A stretch of DNA of 21,378 nucleotides, taken from positions 1-21,378 of the forward strand of contig CAZRJW010000019.1 of NCBI GenBank assembly GCA_964600845.1. The letters run 5' to 3'. This DNA is from JAGOTP01 sp964600845 (GTDB lineage: Bacteria > Patescibacteriota > Patescibacteriia > 2-12-FULL-60-25). The notes beneath the pieces are model-generated. The model was not told where the DNA came from and made no database searches. It was given only the letters and a program-made list of their open reading frames with translations. Every line of letters begins with the position of its first letter. Position 1 is the stretch's first letter. Both the position numbers and the translations under genes were made by a program. Below are positions 13,321 to 19,667 of the stretch, piece after piece.

Positions 13321-15552
13321 TTAACGAGCCGCCCCTTGTTCTTTGAGTTTTTCGATATCTTCTAGCTTCACGGAGAGCAATTGAGATACGCCATCGCCGC
13401 CCATCGTGACGCCGTAGAGGACGTTCGCTTGAGCCATTGTTGCGCGGTTGTGTGTAATCACGACGAACTGCGTTTTGTCGGCGAGCGAAGCAACGATCTC
13501 TGCAAATTTCTTAGAATTCGATTCATCCAACGCTGCATCTACCTCATCAAGCACTACAAATGGCGAAGGATTCGTCGCCATGATGGCACAGATGAGCGCG
13601 ATCGATGTCAGTGCACGCTCGCCGCCAGAGAGTAGCGAAATCGACTTAAACGTTTTTCCTGGAGGCGTCACTTGAATATCAATTCCGACAATGCGCTCAG
13701 CTGTTTCTTCGTCTTCTGCGAGCGCGTTCCCCTGCTCGTCGACTTCTGGCTCTGATTGAACTTCGATCAGCTTGGCATCTCCCCCACCAAATAATGTTTT
13801 GAAAAATTTCCCGAACTCACGATTGAGATCAGTGAAAGCAGTCTTGCTACGCTCTTGAATTGTACGATCGAGCTCTTCGACAACGGTTTCAAGTGCAGCT
13901 AAGCCAGCACGCACATCTTCTGCTTGGGCCGATAAGAAGCTGTGACGCTCTTTGGTTTCGCCGTGTTCTTTCATGACTTCTGGATCGATGCCTCCAATCC
14001 ACTCGAGCTGCGAACGCAAACGCTGAAGACGCGAACCTGTGTCAGGCGCCGTTTGGTTCGCGACTGCGCTTTCTGCCAACGTTTCAAGCTCAGCTTCAAG
14101 CGCGGGTGCTTGCACACGTAAATCCTGCAAGAAGCCTTCACGTCGTGTTTCGAAGCGCGCGAGCTCAACCGCCGCATCCGAAGCAGTGCGCTCAACTCCG
14201 TGTACCTCCTGACGTTTAGTCGTGAGCCGACGCTGCAACTCAAACAAATGCGAGCGCTGATCGCGATCACGCTGGTTCCAAGCATCCAATTCACGTTCAC
14301 AAGCACGCACACGTTCGGTGAGTACCTCATGGACCTGCGCCAGAGCCGTCGCCTCTGCTTCGATTTCTGGATTCGCTGCGGAAGCCTGTTCTGGCTCCGG
14401 AGCAGGACGCTGGAGTTTTCCAACTAACCCATCCCCCACCGTTTGGAGCTCATTAACCAACTGCCGAATCAGTTTCAGATCCGGCTCTGCCGCCTGGACC
14501 GCCGTAGACAGCGCTTGATATTTAGCCCGGACCTCCTCAATCCCTTCAATGATCTTCGAAAGCGGAAGAGGTGACCATGGCTTCTCGGCACGAACCGCCG
14601 CCACTGCCCGTTTTGTATCCAGTTTCAGCTGTTCTTCACGCACCTGCCCACGCTCACGGTTCAATTCATCGAGTTTTTTACGGATCTCTTGGAACCCTTC
14701 ATTCACTGGCACGTCCTTTTCCATTTTCTCGAGCTCCTGCTGCAAGGCCATAGCCTCCTTTTCCCGCGCCTCAATCTCTTGTTTGGATACATCCATCTTT
14801 TTGGCCGCTTCCTGCCAGCCACGACGAATTTCAGCCCATTGGCGCCCATAGTGCTGGCGCTCGAGAGAGCGAAGCTCCTGTTCCACCCCTTCGCGCTCCT
14901 GGAGGCGTTTTACCTGCTTCTCAAGGGACGCGAGACGGGGTCCGAGCTCCTGGAGGAGCAGATCCGTCTGGGCTAGGTGGTCTTTTGAGGCGGAAATCTT
15001 GTTCCAGGCGGAATTTCGCTTCAATTGGAAGGGTTTTAGACCAAAGGCTTCATCAAAAAACTCCTTGCGTTCGGCTGGGCCAGCAACCAAGACCTGGTCG
15101 ACCATCCCCTGCCCAATGACGCTATACGTCCGCTGTCCGATGCCACATTGGGCCAAAAGGAGCTGCATATCCTGCAACCGAGCCGCTTGGCGATTGATCT
15201 CGTATTCGGACTGTCCATCCCGGTACAGGCGGCGGGTAACGGCGATTTCACTCATCCCAAGCTCCGGTTTATCGTCGTTCTCGAGGATCATTGTCACCTC
15301 GCAGAACCCAGACCGGCTCCGCTTCTCGGACCCGGCAAAAATGACGTCTTCTGAGCGTTTTCCGCGCAAAAGCTTCATACTTTGCTCTCCCATAACCCAA
15401 CGCAAACCATCGGCCACGTTCGACTTTCCCGAGCCATTTGGCCCGACAACCGCCGTGACCCCCCGTCTGCCGGAGGCGTCTAATACGAACTCTAAGCCCA
15501 TCTTTTGGGCGAAGGTTTTGAAGCCTTGAAGCTCAAGCCGCTTGAGGTACAT
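13321..15552 (-). CDS. smc: Shortened, apparently hinge-less SMC chromosome-segregation ATPase
   Basis: 743 residues, against about 1,150-1,200 for a standard bacterial SMC. Both halves of the ABC head are intact: Walker A GPNGSGKS (37-44), N-head QGMVDQVL, signature LSGGERALTS (641-650) and Walker B FVVLDEVDAALDE with the catalytic Glu (about 665-677). The coiled-coil arms are short (about 165-320 and 395-575). Where the hinge of about 150 residues should be, there is a segment of about 70 residues (323-395) starting PWSPLPLS, with predicted helices and a Pro-rich end (RPAPEPE). No CxxC zinc hook, so it is not Rad50. SMC normally dimerises at the hinge and organises DNA with ScpAB. The start at 15552 has a TATAGA -10 six bp upstream. 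Diverges from rbfA. Confidence 0.93.
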   Translation of the reverse strand: MYLKRLELQGFKTFAQKMGLEFVLDASGRRGVTAVVGPNGSGKSNVADGLRWVMGEQSMKLLRGKRSEDVIFAGSEKRSRSGFCEVTMILENDDKPELGMSEIAVTRRLYRDGQSEYEINRQAARLQDMQLLLAQCGIGQRTYSVIGQGMVDQVLVAGPAERKEFFDEAFGLKPFQLKRNSAWNKISASKDHLAQTDLLLQELGPRLASLEKQVKRLQEREGVEQELRSLERQHYGRQWAEIRRGWQEAAKKMDVSKQEIEAREKEAMALQQELEKMEKDVPVNEGFQEIRKKLDELNRERGQVREEQLKLDTKRAVAAVRAEKPWSPLPLSKIIEGIEEVRAKYQALSTAVQAAEPDLKLIRQLVNELQTVGDGLVGKLQRPAPEPEQASAANPEIEAEATALAQVHEVLTERVRACERELDAWNQRDRDQRSHLFELQRRLTTKRQEVHGVERTASDAAVELARFETRREGFLQDLRVQAPALEAELETLAESAVANQTAPDTGSRLQRLRSQLEWIGGIDPEVMKEHGETKERHSFLSAQAEDVRAGLAALETVVEELDRTIQERSKTAFTDLNREFGKFFKTLFGGGDAKLIEVQSEPEVDEQGNALAEDEETAERIVGIDIQVTPPGKTFKSISLLSGGERALTSIALICAIMATNPSPFVVLDEVDAALDESNSKKFAEIVASLADKTQFVVITHNRATMAQANVLYGVTMGGDGVSQLLSVKLEDIEKLKEQGAAR

Positions 15553-15571
15553 ACCGCGTCTATACTACTCT
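15542..15571 (+). promoter_or_regulatory. Promoter of rbfA giving a leaderless mRNA
   Basis: TTGAGG (15542-15547, inside the first smc codons), 18-bp spacer, TACTCT (15566-15571), then 6 bp to the ATG at 15578. Confidence 0.5.
15559..15564 (-). promoter_or_regulatory. Leaderless -10 box of smc
   Basis: TATAGA on the minus strand, 6 bp before the smc ATG at 15552 and next to the rbfA -10 on the other strand. No strong -35. Confidence 0.4.
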
Positions 15572-15577
15572 ATCGCC

Positions 15578-15922
15578 ATGCCACATACCAAAGACGCCGG
15601 ATTCGAGCATTTGCGTGAAGCCTTTGCCGAACTCCTTACCGAGATTGAATTTCCCCCAGGGATCTTCGTAACCGTCCTGAGCGCCGAGATTGCCGCAAAC
15701 TCCGCCCACGCCACCTTCACGCTTTCCGTCTTCCCAGATGGCAAAGATAAGGAGGTGCTCGAAACCTTGAACGCGAATAAGCACGACCTGAAAGACGGAC
15801 TCGCTAACACGACCCGCCTCCGTCGTATTCCTGATCTTCACTTTAAATTTGACCACACGGAGTCTCAAGCAGAGATCATTGAACGCGCACTGAATGAACT
15901 GAAGCAGAAGGGGGAATTGTAA
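15578..15922 (+). CDS. rbfA: Ribosome-binding factor A
   Basis: Late-stage 30S maturation factor that binds near helix 1/helix 45 of 16S rRNA. 114 residues from the ATG at 15578, usual for the family. The KH-like fold is suggested by LREAFAELLTEIEF, VTVLSAEIAANSAHATFTLSV and the C-terminal signature LRRIPDLHFKFDHTESQAEI. The in-frame ATG at 15542 is rejected because it overlaps smc and adds no family sequence. A TACTCT -10 ends 6 bp before the chosen start, and there is no Shine-Dalgarno. Confidence 0.88.
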   Translation: MPHTKDAGFEHLREAFAELLTEIEFPPGIFVTVLSAEIAANSAHATFTLSVFPDGKDKEVLETLNANKHDLKDGLANTTRLRRIPDLHFKFDHTESQAEIIERALNELKQKGEL

Positions 15923-15954
15923 CAGTCTACGTGTGAACGTTCATCTGGTTCTTT

Positions 15955-16755
15955 ATGCCTACTTCGTACCAAGCACTCGTTGATGACTTGAATGCGCAAT
16001 CATTCCACAAGACGCCGATCACTTGTTCACAAGAACAAATCGAAGCGGCGGTGAAGGCATTCATCGTCTTTATGGGTTTGCCGGAAGAAAAGAAATTTCA
16101 ATTTTCCGCGCGCCTAGATCCCAACGATCGAGGAACGGAGATTGGCTATTGGACACGTCGACGAGCCGAGGGTCATCCAGACGATCGCGGCTACTTTCAT
16201 TATTCAGAAGCTGCCGACAAACAATTCCGCCCTAAGGGTCAAGATTGTCCTGAACTGATCACATTCATGGATGCAGCCAAGATCGTGCATACAGCCGCTG
16301 TCCAGAAACTGCGCGAGATTGTTCACACCATCGATGAACAACACCCTGGATTAGAGCAGGCATTGTTCGCCCCTGGGAATGGACGTGAGCTTCGTCTCCC
16401 ACTCCGCTTCCTCGCCTATACGCAAACCGAACCAGGGCAGTTTCTTGCAACTGGTCATTACGATCGAGGAGCCTGCACACTCGCCGTCGCAGAAAGTGCA
16501 CCGGGACTTCGTATCGGCAAAACCCCAGAAACAGTAAAAGAAGTTGTTCATGAAAAAGGGTATGGCCTCTTTTTCCCCGGCGCCTATCTGCCCGAGTTTA
16601 CGAATGAGACATTTGCTCCAAGCTGGCATGATGTTGTGCAAAAAGATCAAGATGTATTTCAAGCAAACTACGCGCGTTGGGCCATCGTGCTGTTTGCGAG
16701 CGCTTGGGATCGACAGGTTCTCAGCTGGGATGCCTGCCACACTCCAAAATACTAA
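15955..16755 (+). CDS. 2-oxoglutarate/Fe(II)-dependent oxygenase-like protein (IPNS-type)
   Basis: 266 residues. The non-haem iron triad is visible as GHYDRG (H168, D170) and SWHDV (H225). R241 in YARWAIVLFAS is placed like the Arg that binds 2-oxoglutarate. PGLRIG after the HxD and GYGLFFPGAYLPEFTN before the distal His match the isopenicillin-N-synthase/2OG layout, as does the N-terminal GLPEEKKFQF. Substrate unknown. This fold mostly hydroxylates or cyclises small metabolites, and such genes are not usual in streamlined genomes. The start has no Shine-Dalgarno and only a weak promoter (TTGTAA-18-TCATCT, 8 bp before the ATG). It could be co-transcribed with rbfA, 32 bp upstream. Confidence 0.8.
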   Translation: MPTSYQALVDDLNAQSFHKTPITCSQEQIEAAVKAFIVFMGLPEEKKFQFSARLDPNDRGTEIGYWTRRRAEGHPDDRGYFHYSEAADKQFRPKGQDCPELITFMDAAKIVHTAAVQKLREIVHTIDEQHPGLEQALFAPGNGRELRLPLRFLAYTQTEPGQFLATGHYDRGACTLAVAESAPGLRIGKTPETVKEVVHEKGYGLFFPGAYLPEFTNETFAPSWHDVVQKDQDVFQANYARWAIVLFASAWDRQVLSWDACHTPKY

Positions 16756-16776
16756 CCGCTCAACAGGAACCAAAGA

Positions 16777-16805
16777 TTGACAGTCGCTCACGCGGCTCCT
16801 ATTAT
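16777..16805 (+). promoter_or_regulatory. Near-consensus promoter of GC-rich cassette E
   Basis: TTGACA (16777-16782, perfect -35), 17-bp spacer, TATTAT (16800-16805). The best sigma70-type match in the window. The transcript should start near 16812 and run about 97 nt to the ATG at 16909. Confidence 0.8.
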
Positions 16806-16808
16806 TTT

Positions 16809-16864
16809 GATCCCCATTTTGGGGATCTTCCTGTTTTTTCAGCAGTTGCTGATGGAAAAACAGG
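16809..16864 (+). promoter_or_regulatory. Two stable hairpins in the leader of cassette E
   Basis: Hairpin 1: GATCCCC-atttt-GGGGATC (16809-16827). Hairpin 2: CCTGTTTTT TCAGCA-gt-TGCTGA (tgg bulge) AAAAACAGG (16830-16864), directly followed by GGAGG. Hairpin 2 has a look-alike after the gene (17839-17868). The function could be attenuation or RNA stability. No known riboswitch recognised. Confidence 0.55.
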
Positions 16865-16908
16865 AGGAGGCATTCCCGCTTCTTCCCAACACCCTATCGG
16901 AGGGGCGG

Positions 16909-17778
16909 ATGAGTGCAATCAAGTTGAATAGCGAAGCGCTCGCGGCACACGCTGCGAGCTGCAACGCGGCCGAAGCCGAACTGCTTCGGCTTCGAGATGA
17001 AGAGCTGCGTCGTTCAGAGGAGATCGATTCGCGTCGTGACCCTCGAATCTGGCTGGACGGAGTGCTCCTGAGCGCAAGTGATGCGTTTCAGAGAACGCTG
17101 AGGCTCCCGCGGGGAGCCTGGCGTGCGGCGGAGGTCTACAGGATCGTGACGCACCTCTGCAGCAAGGACGCCCGCATCGCCTGGAATGGCGATCCCCTGC
17201 CCACCGGTCAGCGCACGAGCGCGACCTTCTGGGCGCAATCGTCCATCGACGGCACGGGCATGCTCGTCCGCTTCCGGACCGAGCAGCTGCACAACATCAT
17301 TAGTGAGCAGTTCCTCGGACTGTTCATCTGGTACGCGAGCAAGCTTGCTCTTGAACAGGCCATCGCCGCCGCCTACGACCTGACCCGGACGCAGGTGCAG
17401 TGTCTCGTGACCGGCAACCACCGGGCACGCTTCCTGTTCCAGACCATCGTCACCACCACCGCCAAGTACAACTACGGCGTCTGGTGGAACGAGCACGACT
17501 CCGTCGTGCGACGCACGTGCGACAGGCTTCACGAACTCCCTCCAGATGCCACCCCCTCCTACGGGGTAAGGCTACCGGAGCCGTTCATTGACCTTCCGCT
17601 CTACTGCCCCACGGGCGCTCATGCGGGTGAACGAATCGACCCGCTGAGCGTCATCGGGAACTATCCGGATCTGTTCACGACCATCGTCAATGCGCTGGGC
17701 GACCACGCACGGTCTCCTGCTGCACTCGATGCGTTCTACAGCCTCGATACCCACCCCGATCCTTCTCCCCCCTCGTGA
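16909..17778 (+). CDS. Hypothetical protein of GC-rich cassette E
   Basis: 289 residues from the ATG at 16909, chosen because GGAGGGG lies about 5 nt upstream. The same frame opens at a TTG at 16777, but that TTG is the -35 box and the added stretch is the hairpin leader. An N-terminal Ala/Glu-rich helix (about 5-40) is followed by a mixed soluble domain with AWRAAEVYRIVTHL, FLGLFIWYASKLALEQAIAA (amphipathic or buried helix) and TTTAKYNYGVWWNEHDSVV, and a Pro/Ser-rich end. I do not recognise a family. Codons are strongly G/C-ending. It has its own promoter and 3' hairpins, and is placed between the oxygenase and DHH genes. Confidence 0.78.
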   Translation: MSAIKLNSEALAAHAASCNAAEAELLRLRDEELRRSEEIDSRRDPRIWLDGVLLSASDAFQRTLRLPRGAWRAAEVYRIVTHLCSKDARIAWNGDPLPTGQRTSATFWAQSSIDGTGMLVRFRTEQLHNIISEQFLGLFIWYASKLALEQAIAAAYDLTRTQVQCLVTGNHRARFLFQTIVTTTAKYNYGVWWNEHDSVVRRTCDRLHELPPDATPSYGVRLPEPFIDLPLYCPTGAHAGERIDPLSVIGNYPDLFTTIVNALGDHARSPAALDAFYSLDTHPDPSPPS

Positions 17779-17831
17779 TCCGACCCTCGGATCCACCGGC
17801 TCTCGTCGCGTCCTTCGCGACTTGCAGAGCC
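17777..17831 (+). terminator. Tandem 3' hairpins of cassette E
   Basis: GATCCG-accct-CGGATC (17777-17793) overlaps the stop codon. Next comes GGCTCT/AGAGCC enclosing GTCGCG-tcctt-CGCGAC (17798-17831). A C-rich run, not a T tract, follows, so termination efficiency is uncertain. Confidence 0.55.
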
Positions 17832-17838
17832 TCCCCCC

Positions 17839-17868
17839 CTTTGGTCAGCAGCTCGCTGATGGGCAAAG
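17839..17868 (+). repeat. Hairpin resembling the cassette E leader hairpin
   Basis: CTTTG-g-TCAGC-agctc-GCTGA-tggg-CAAAG. The inner stem and the one-sided TGG bulge repeat leader hairpin 2 (16830-16864), while the outer stem keeps pairing with different bases. Confidence 0.5.
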
Positions 17869-17899
17869 AGTGGAAAATGGCTAATCTAAGGCCTTTCGA

Positions 17900-17928
17900 T
17901 TGACAGATCTGCAGAAAAACGCTAGGGT
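17900..17928 (+). promoter_or_regulatory. Promoter of the DHH phosphoesterase gene
   Basis: TTGACA (17900-17905), 17-bp spacer, TAGGGT (17923-17928; matches at the three key -10 positions). Leader of about 10 nt, no Shine-Dalgarno. Confidence 0.55.
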
Positions 17929-17945
17929 ACCTCATTCAGTTACCC

Positions 17946-18905
17946 ATGCATTCCCTCCCTGAATTCAATCGCTTACACGCTCTGGTGCGGAATGCGAAAA
18001 AGATCCTCCTCGTCGCCGACGGAAGTCCGGATGGCGATAGTTTAGGCTCGAGTTCTGGCTTCTTGAACTGGCTTTTGCGCGAAGGAAAAACGGCTCAGGC
18101 TTTTTGTGCCGCCCCTATCCCCCGGTCTTTTTCCTTTTTAAACGGCATTCACCTGTTCCGAAACGATGCCGCGACCTTCAAAGAAGAATGGGACTTGATT
18201 ATCACGTTCGATGCGGGTGATTTGCGTCACTGTGGCGTCGAGCAGCTTCTTCCCCAGATCAAAACGCCCTACACACTGGTCAACATCGATCACCACGCCA
18301 CCAACGCACGCTACGGACAGCTGAACCTGGTCTACACCGATGCCTGCTCTACCTGCGAAGTGGTCTACCGCTTTCTGGCAGCTGAAGAAATTCCACTCGA
18401 TTCTGCGATCGCGACCTCGCTCCTCACCGGCGTGCTGACCGATACGTCTTCGTTTTCGAATGCAGCCACAACCTCACCTGGAATGGATGCCGCGTCTGTT
18501 CTGACGGCGGCGGGAGCGCGTACGAACGAGATCTATCACCACATCCTCCAAAACAAAACGGTTGATGGCTTGAGACTCTGGGGCTTGGCTCTCTCCCGTT
18601 TGAAATACAACAAGACCTACAATATGGTCACGACTTATTTCTTCGCCAAAGATCTGGAAGGCGCTCCCGAAGAAGCGGTCGAAGGTGTTTCGAACTTTCT
18701 GAATGCCAGCTGTGGCGAAGCCGATACCATGCTCGTCTTACGCGAGTTCTCGAATGGAACGATCAAAGGCTCGATGCGTAGCGCGAAGCGCGACATCTCA
18801 AAAGTCGCAAAACTCTTAGGCGGTGGCGGTCACAAAAAAGCCGCTGGCTTCACAATCAATGGACATCTTGAAGAAACAGAGAGCGGAGTTCGTGTGATCC
18901 AATAA
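17946..18905 (+). CDS. DHH/DHHA1 phosphoesterase (NrnA-like) with altered first motif
   Basis: 319 residues. NrnA-type enzymes degrade nano-RNAs, pAp or cyclic-dinucleotide products with Mn2+. Motif I reads DGSPDGDSLGS (25-35): the usual metal-binding His four residues before the first Asp is Asp25 here, while D29 and D31 are kept. Motif II is ITFDAGD (D89, D92), motif III NIDHHATN (D115-H116-H117), motif IV LTDTSSF (D166). The DHHA1 domain carries the RNA-binding GGGGHKKAAGF (292-302). The substrate cannot be deduced. No Shine-Dalgarno; promoter at 17900-17928. clpP follows 77 bp downstream with its own promoter. Confidence 0.9.
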   Translation: MHSLPEFNRLHALVRNAKKILLVADGSPDGDSLGSSSGFLNWLLREGKTAQAFCAAPIPRSFSFLNGIHLFRNDAATFKEEWDLIITFDAGDLRHCGVEQLLPQIKTPYTLVNIDHHATNARYGQLNLVYTDACSTCEVVYRFLAAEEIPLDSAIATSLLTGVLTDTSSFSNAATTSPGMDAASVLTAAGARTNEIYHHILQNKTVDGLRLWGLALSRLKYNKTYNMVTTYFFAKDLEGAPEEAVEGVSNFLNASCGEADTMLVLREFSNGTIKGSMRSAKRDISKVAKLLGGGGHKKAAGFTINGHLEETESGVRVIQ

Positions 18906-18909
18906 TCAG

Positions 18910-18928
18910 AATCGAGCTGAGCTCGATT
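18910..18928 (+). repeat. Inverted repeat between the DHH gene and the clpP promoter
   Basis: AATCGAGC-tga-GCTCGATT, a perfect 8-bp inverted repeat 14 bp before the clpP -35. The core CGAGCTGAGCTCG differs by one central base from the element before rpsP (12442-12454). It could be an operator or, lacking a T tract, a weak terminator. Confidence 0.5.
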
Positions 18929-18942
18929 AGCACTCTCTAGAT

Positions 18943-18970
18943 TTGACTGCTAATCTGCGCTTGGTATACT
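18943..18970 (+). promoter_or_regulatory. Promoter of clpP
   Basis: TTGACT (18943-18948), 16-bp spacer, TATACT (18965-18970) with a TGG extension. The -10 ends 12 bp before the ATG, so the leader is only about 5 nt. Confidence 0.7.
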
Positions 18971-18982
18971 AATCAAACCCTT

Positions 18983-19609
18983 ATGGCAAACCCCTATTCG
19001 TTAGGCAATCTCCAGAACAACTACTTGATCCCGACCGTGATTGAAAAGACATCGATGGGTGAACGCGCCTACGATATTTATTCGCGCTTATTGAAGGATC
19101 GTATCATTCTGCTTGGCTCTGAGATCAATGATGACGTCGCAAACGTCGTTGTTGCACAGCTTCTCTTCTTAGAAAGTCAGGACACCAGCAAAGATATTAA
19201 AATCTACATCAACTCACCCGGCGGCTCTGTCACAGCAGGGCTCGCGATTTACGATGCCATGCAATACGTGAAACCAGATGTTTCCACGATCTGTATCGGT
19301 ATGGCTGCTTCGATGGGCGCAGTACTTTTAGCCGGTGGCGCCGAAAAGAAACGCTTCGCACTTCCAAACTCCGAGATCATGATCCACCAAGTGCTCGGTG
19401 GGTTCCAAGGACAAGCAACAGACATCAAGATTCACACAGAACGTATCTTGAAGACCAAAGAGCAGTTGAATAAACTCTTGTCGCAACACACCGGGAAGCC
19501 CTTAAAAACAGTTGAACAAGATACGGAACGTGACAACTTCATGAGCGCCACCGAAGCGCTGAAATACGGATTGATCGATCGCGTCATCGCTCACACCAGC
19601 GAAGATTAA
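18983..19609 (+). CDS. clpP: ATP-dependent Clp protease proteolytic subunit
   Basis: 208 residues. Forms the double-heptamer serine protease chamber used with ClpX/ClpA/ClpC unfoldases. The catalytic triad is S110 (GMAASMGAVLL), H135 (EIMIHQVLGG) and D184 (TERDNFMSA). The oligomer-forming NSPGGSVTAGLAIYD and the handle helix are present. The short N-terminus fits a pro-peptide-poor form. No unfoldase lies next to it. Promoter with a very short leader. The end of the gene runs into an inverted repeat that overlaps the next gene's start. Confidence 0.98.
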   Translation: MANPYSLGNLQNNYLIPTVIEKTSMGERAYDIYSRLLKDRIILLGSEINDDVANVVVAQLLFLESQDTSKDIKIYINSPGGSVTAGLAIYDAMQYVKPDVSTICIGMAASMGAVLLAGGAEKKRFALPNSEIMIHQVLGGFQGQATDIKIHTERILKTKEQLNKLLSQHTGKPLKTVEQDTERDNFMSATEALKYGLIDRVIAHTSED

Positions 19610-19636
19610 TCTCGTTGGACTGGCCGAGTGAGACTG

Positions 19637-19667
19637 AATAGGCATATGCTATCCGCATATGCCTATT
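19637..19667 (+). terminator. 13-bp inverted repeat: clpP terminator overlapping the lipoprotein start codon
   Basis: AATAGGCATATGC-tatcc-GCATATGCCTATT, a perfect stem followed by TT, 27 bp after the clpP stop. The ATG at 19659 lies in the 3' arm, and a TATGCT -10-like box spans the 5' arm and loop (19645-19650, 8 bp before the ATG). Confidence 0.65.

Noticed and set aside
16777..16908. In-frame extension of the cassette E gene from a TTG, with a membrane-helix-like stretch
   Set aside because: The TTG is the -35 box itself and the stretch encodes two strong hairpins. The ATG at 16909 has a proper Shine-Dalgarno. The hydrophobic look is a by-product of the T-rich leader.
16873..16931. Possible short leader peptide after GGAGGAGG at 16863-16870
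   Set aside because: No ATG, GTG or TTG at proper spacing; only an ATT could start it, so translation is not supported.
17014..17532. 172-codon open frame on the minus strand opposite the cassette E gene
   Set aside because: Gly/Val/Arg-rich shadow with no initiation signals; the plus-strand gene has promoter and Shine-Dalgarno.
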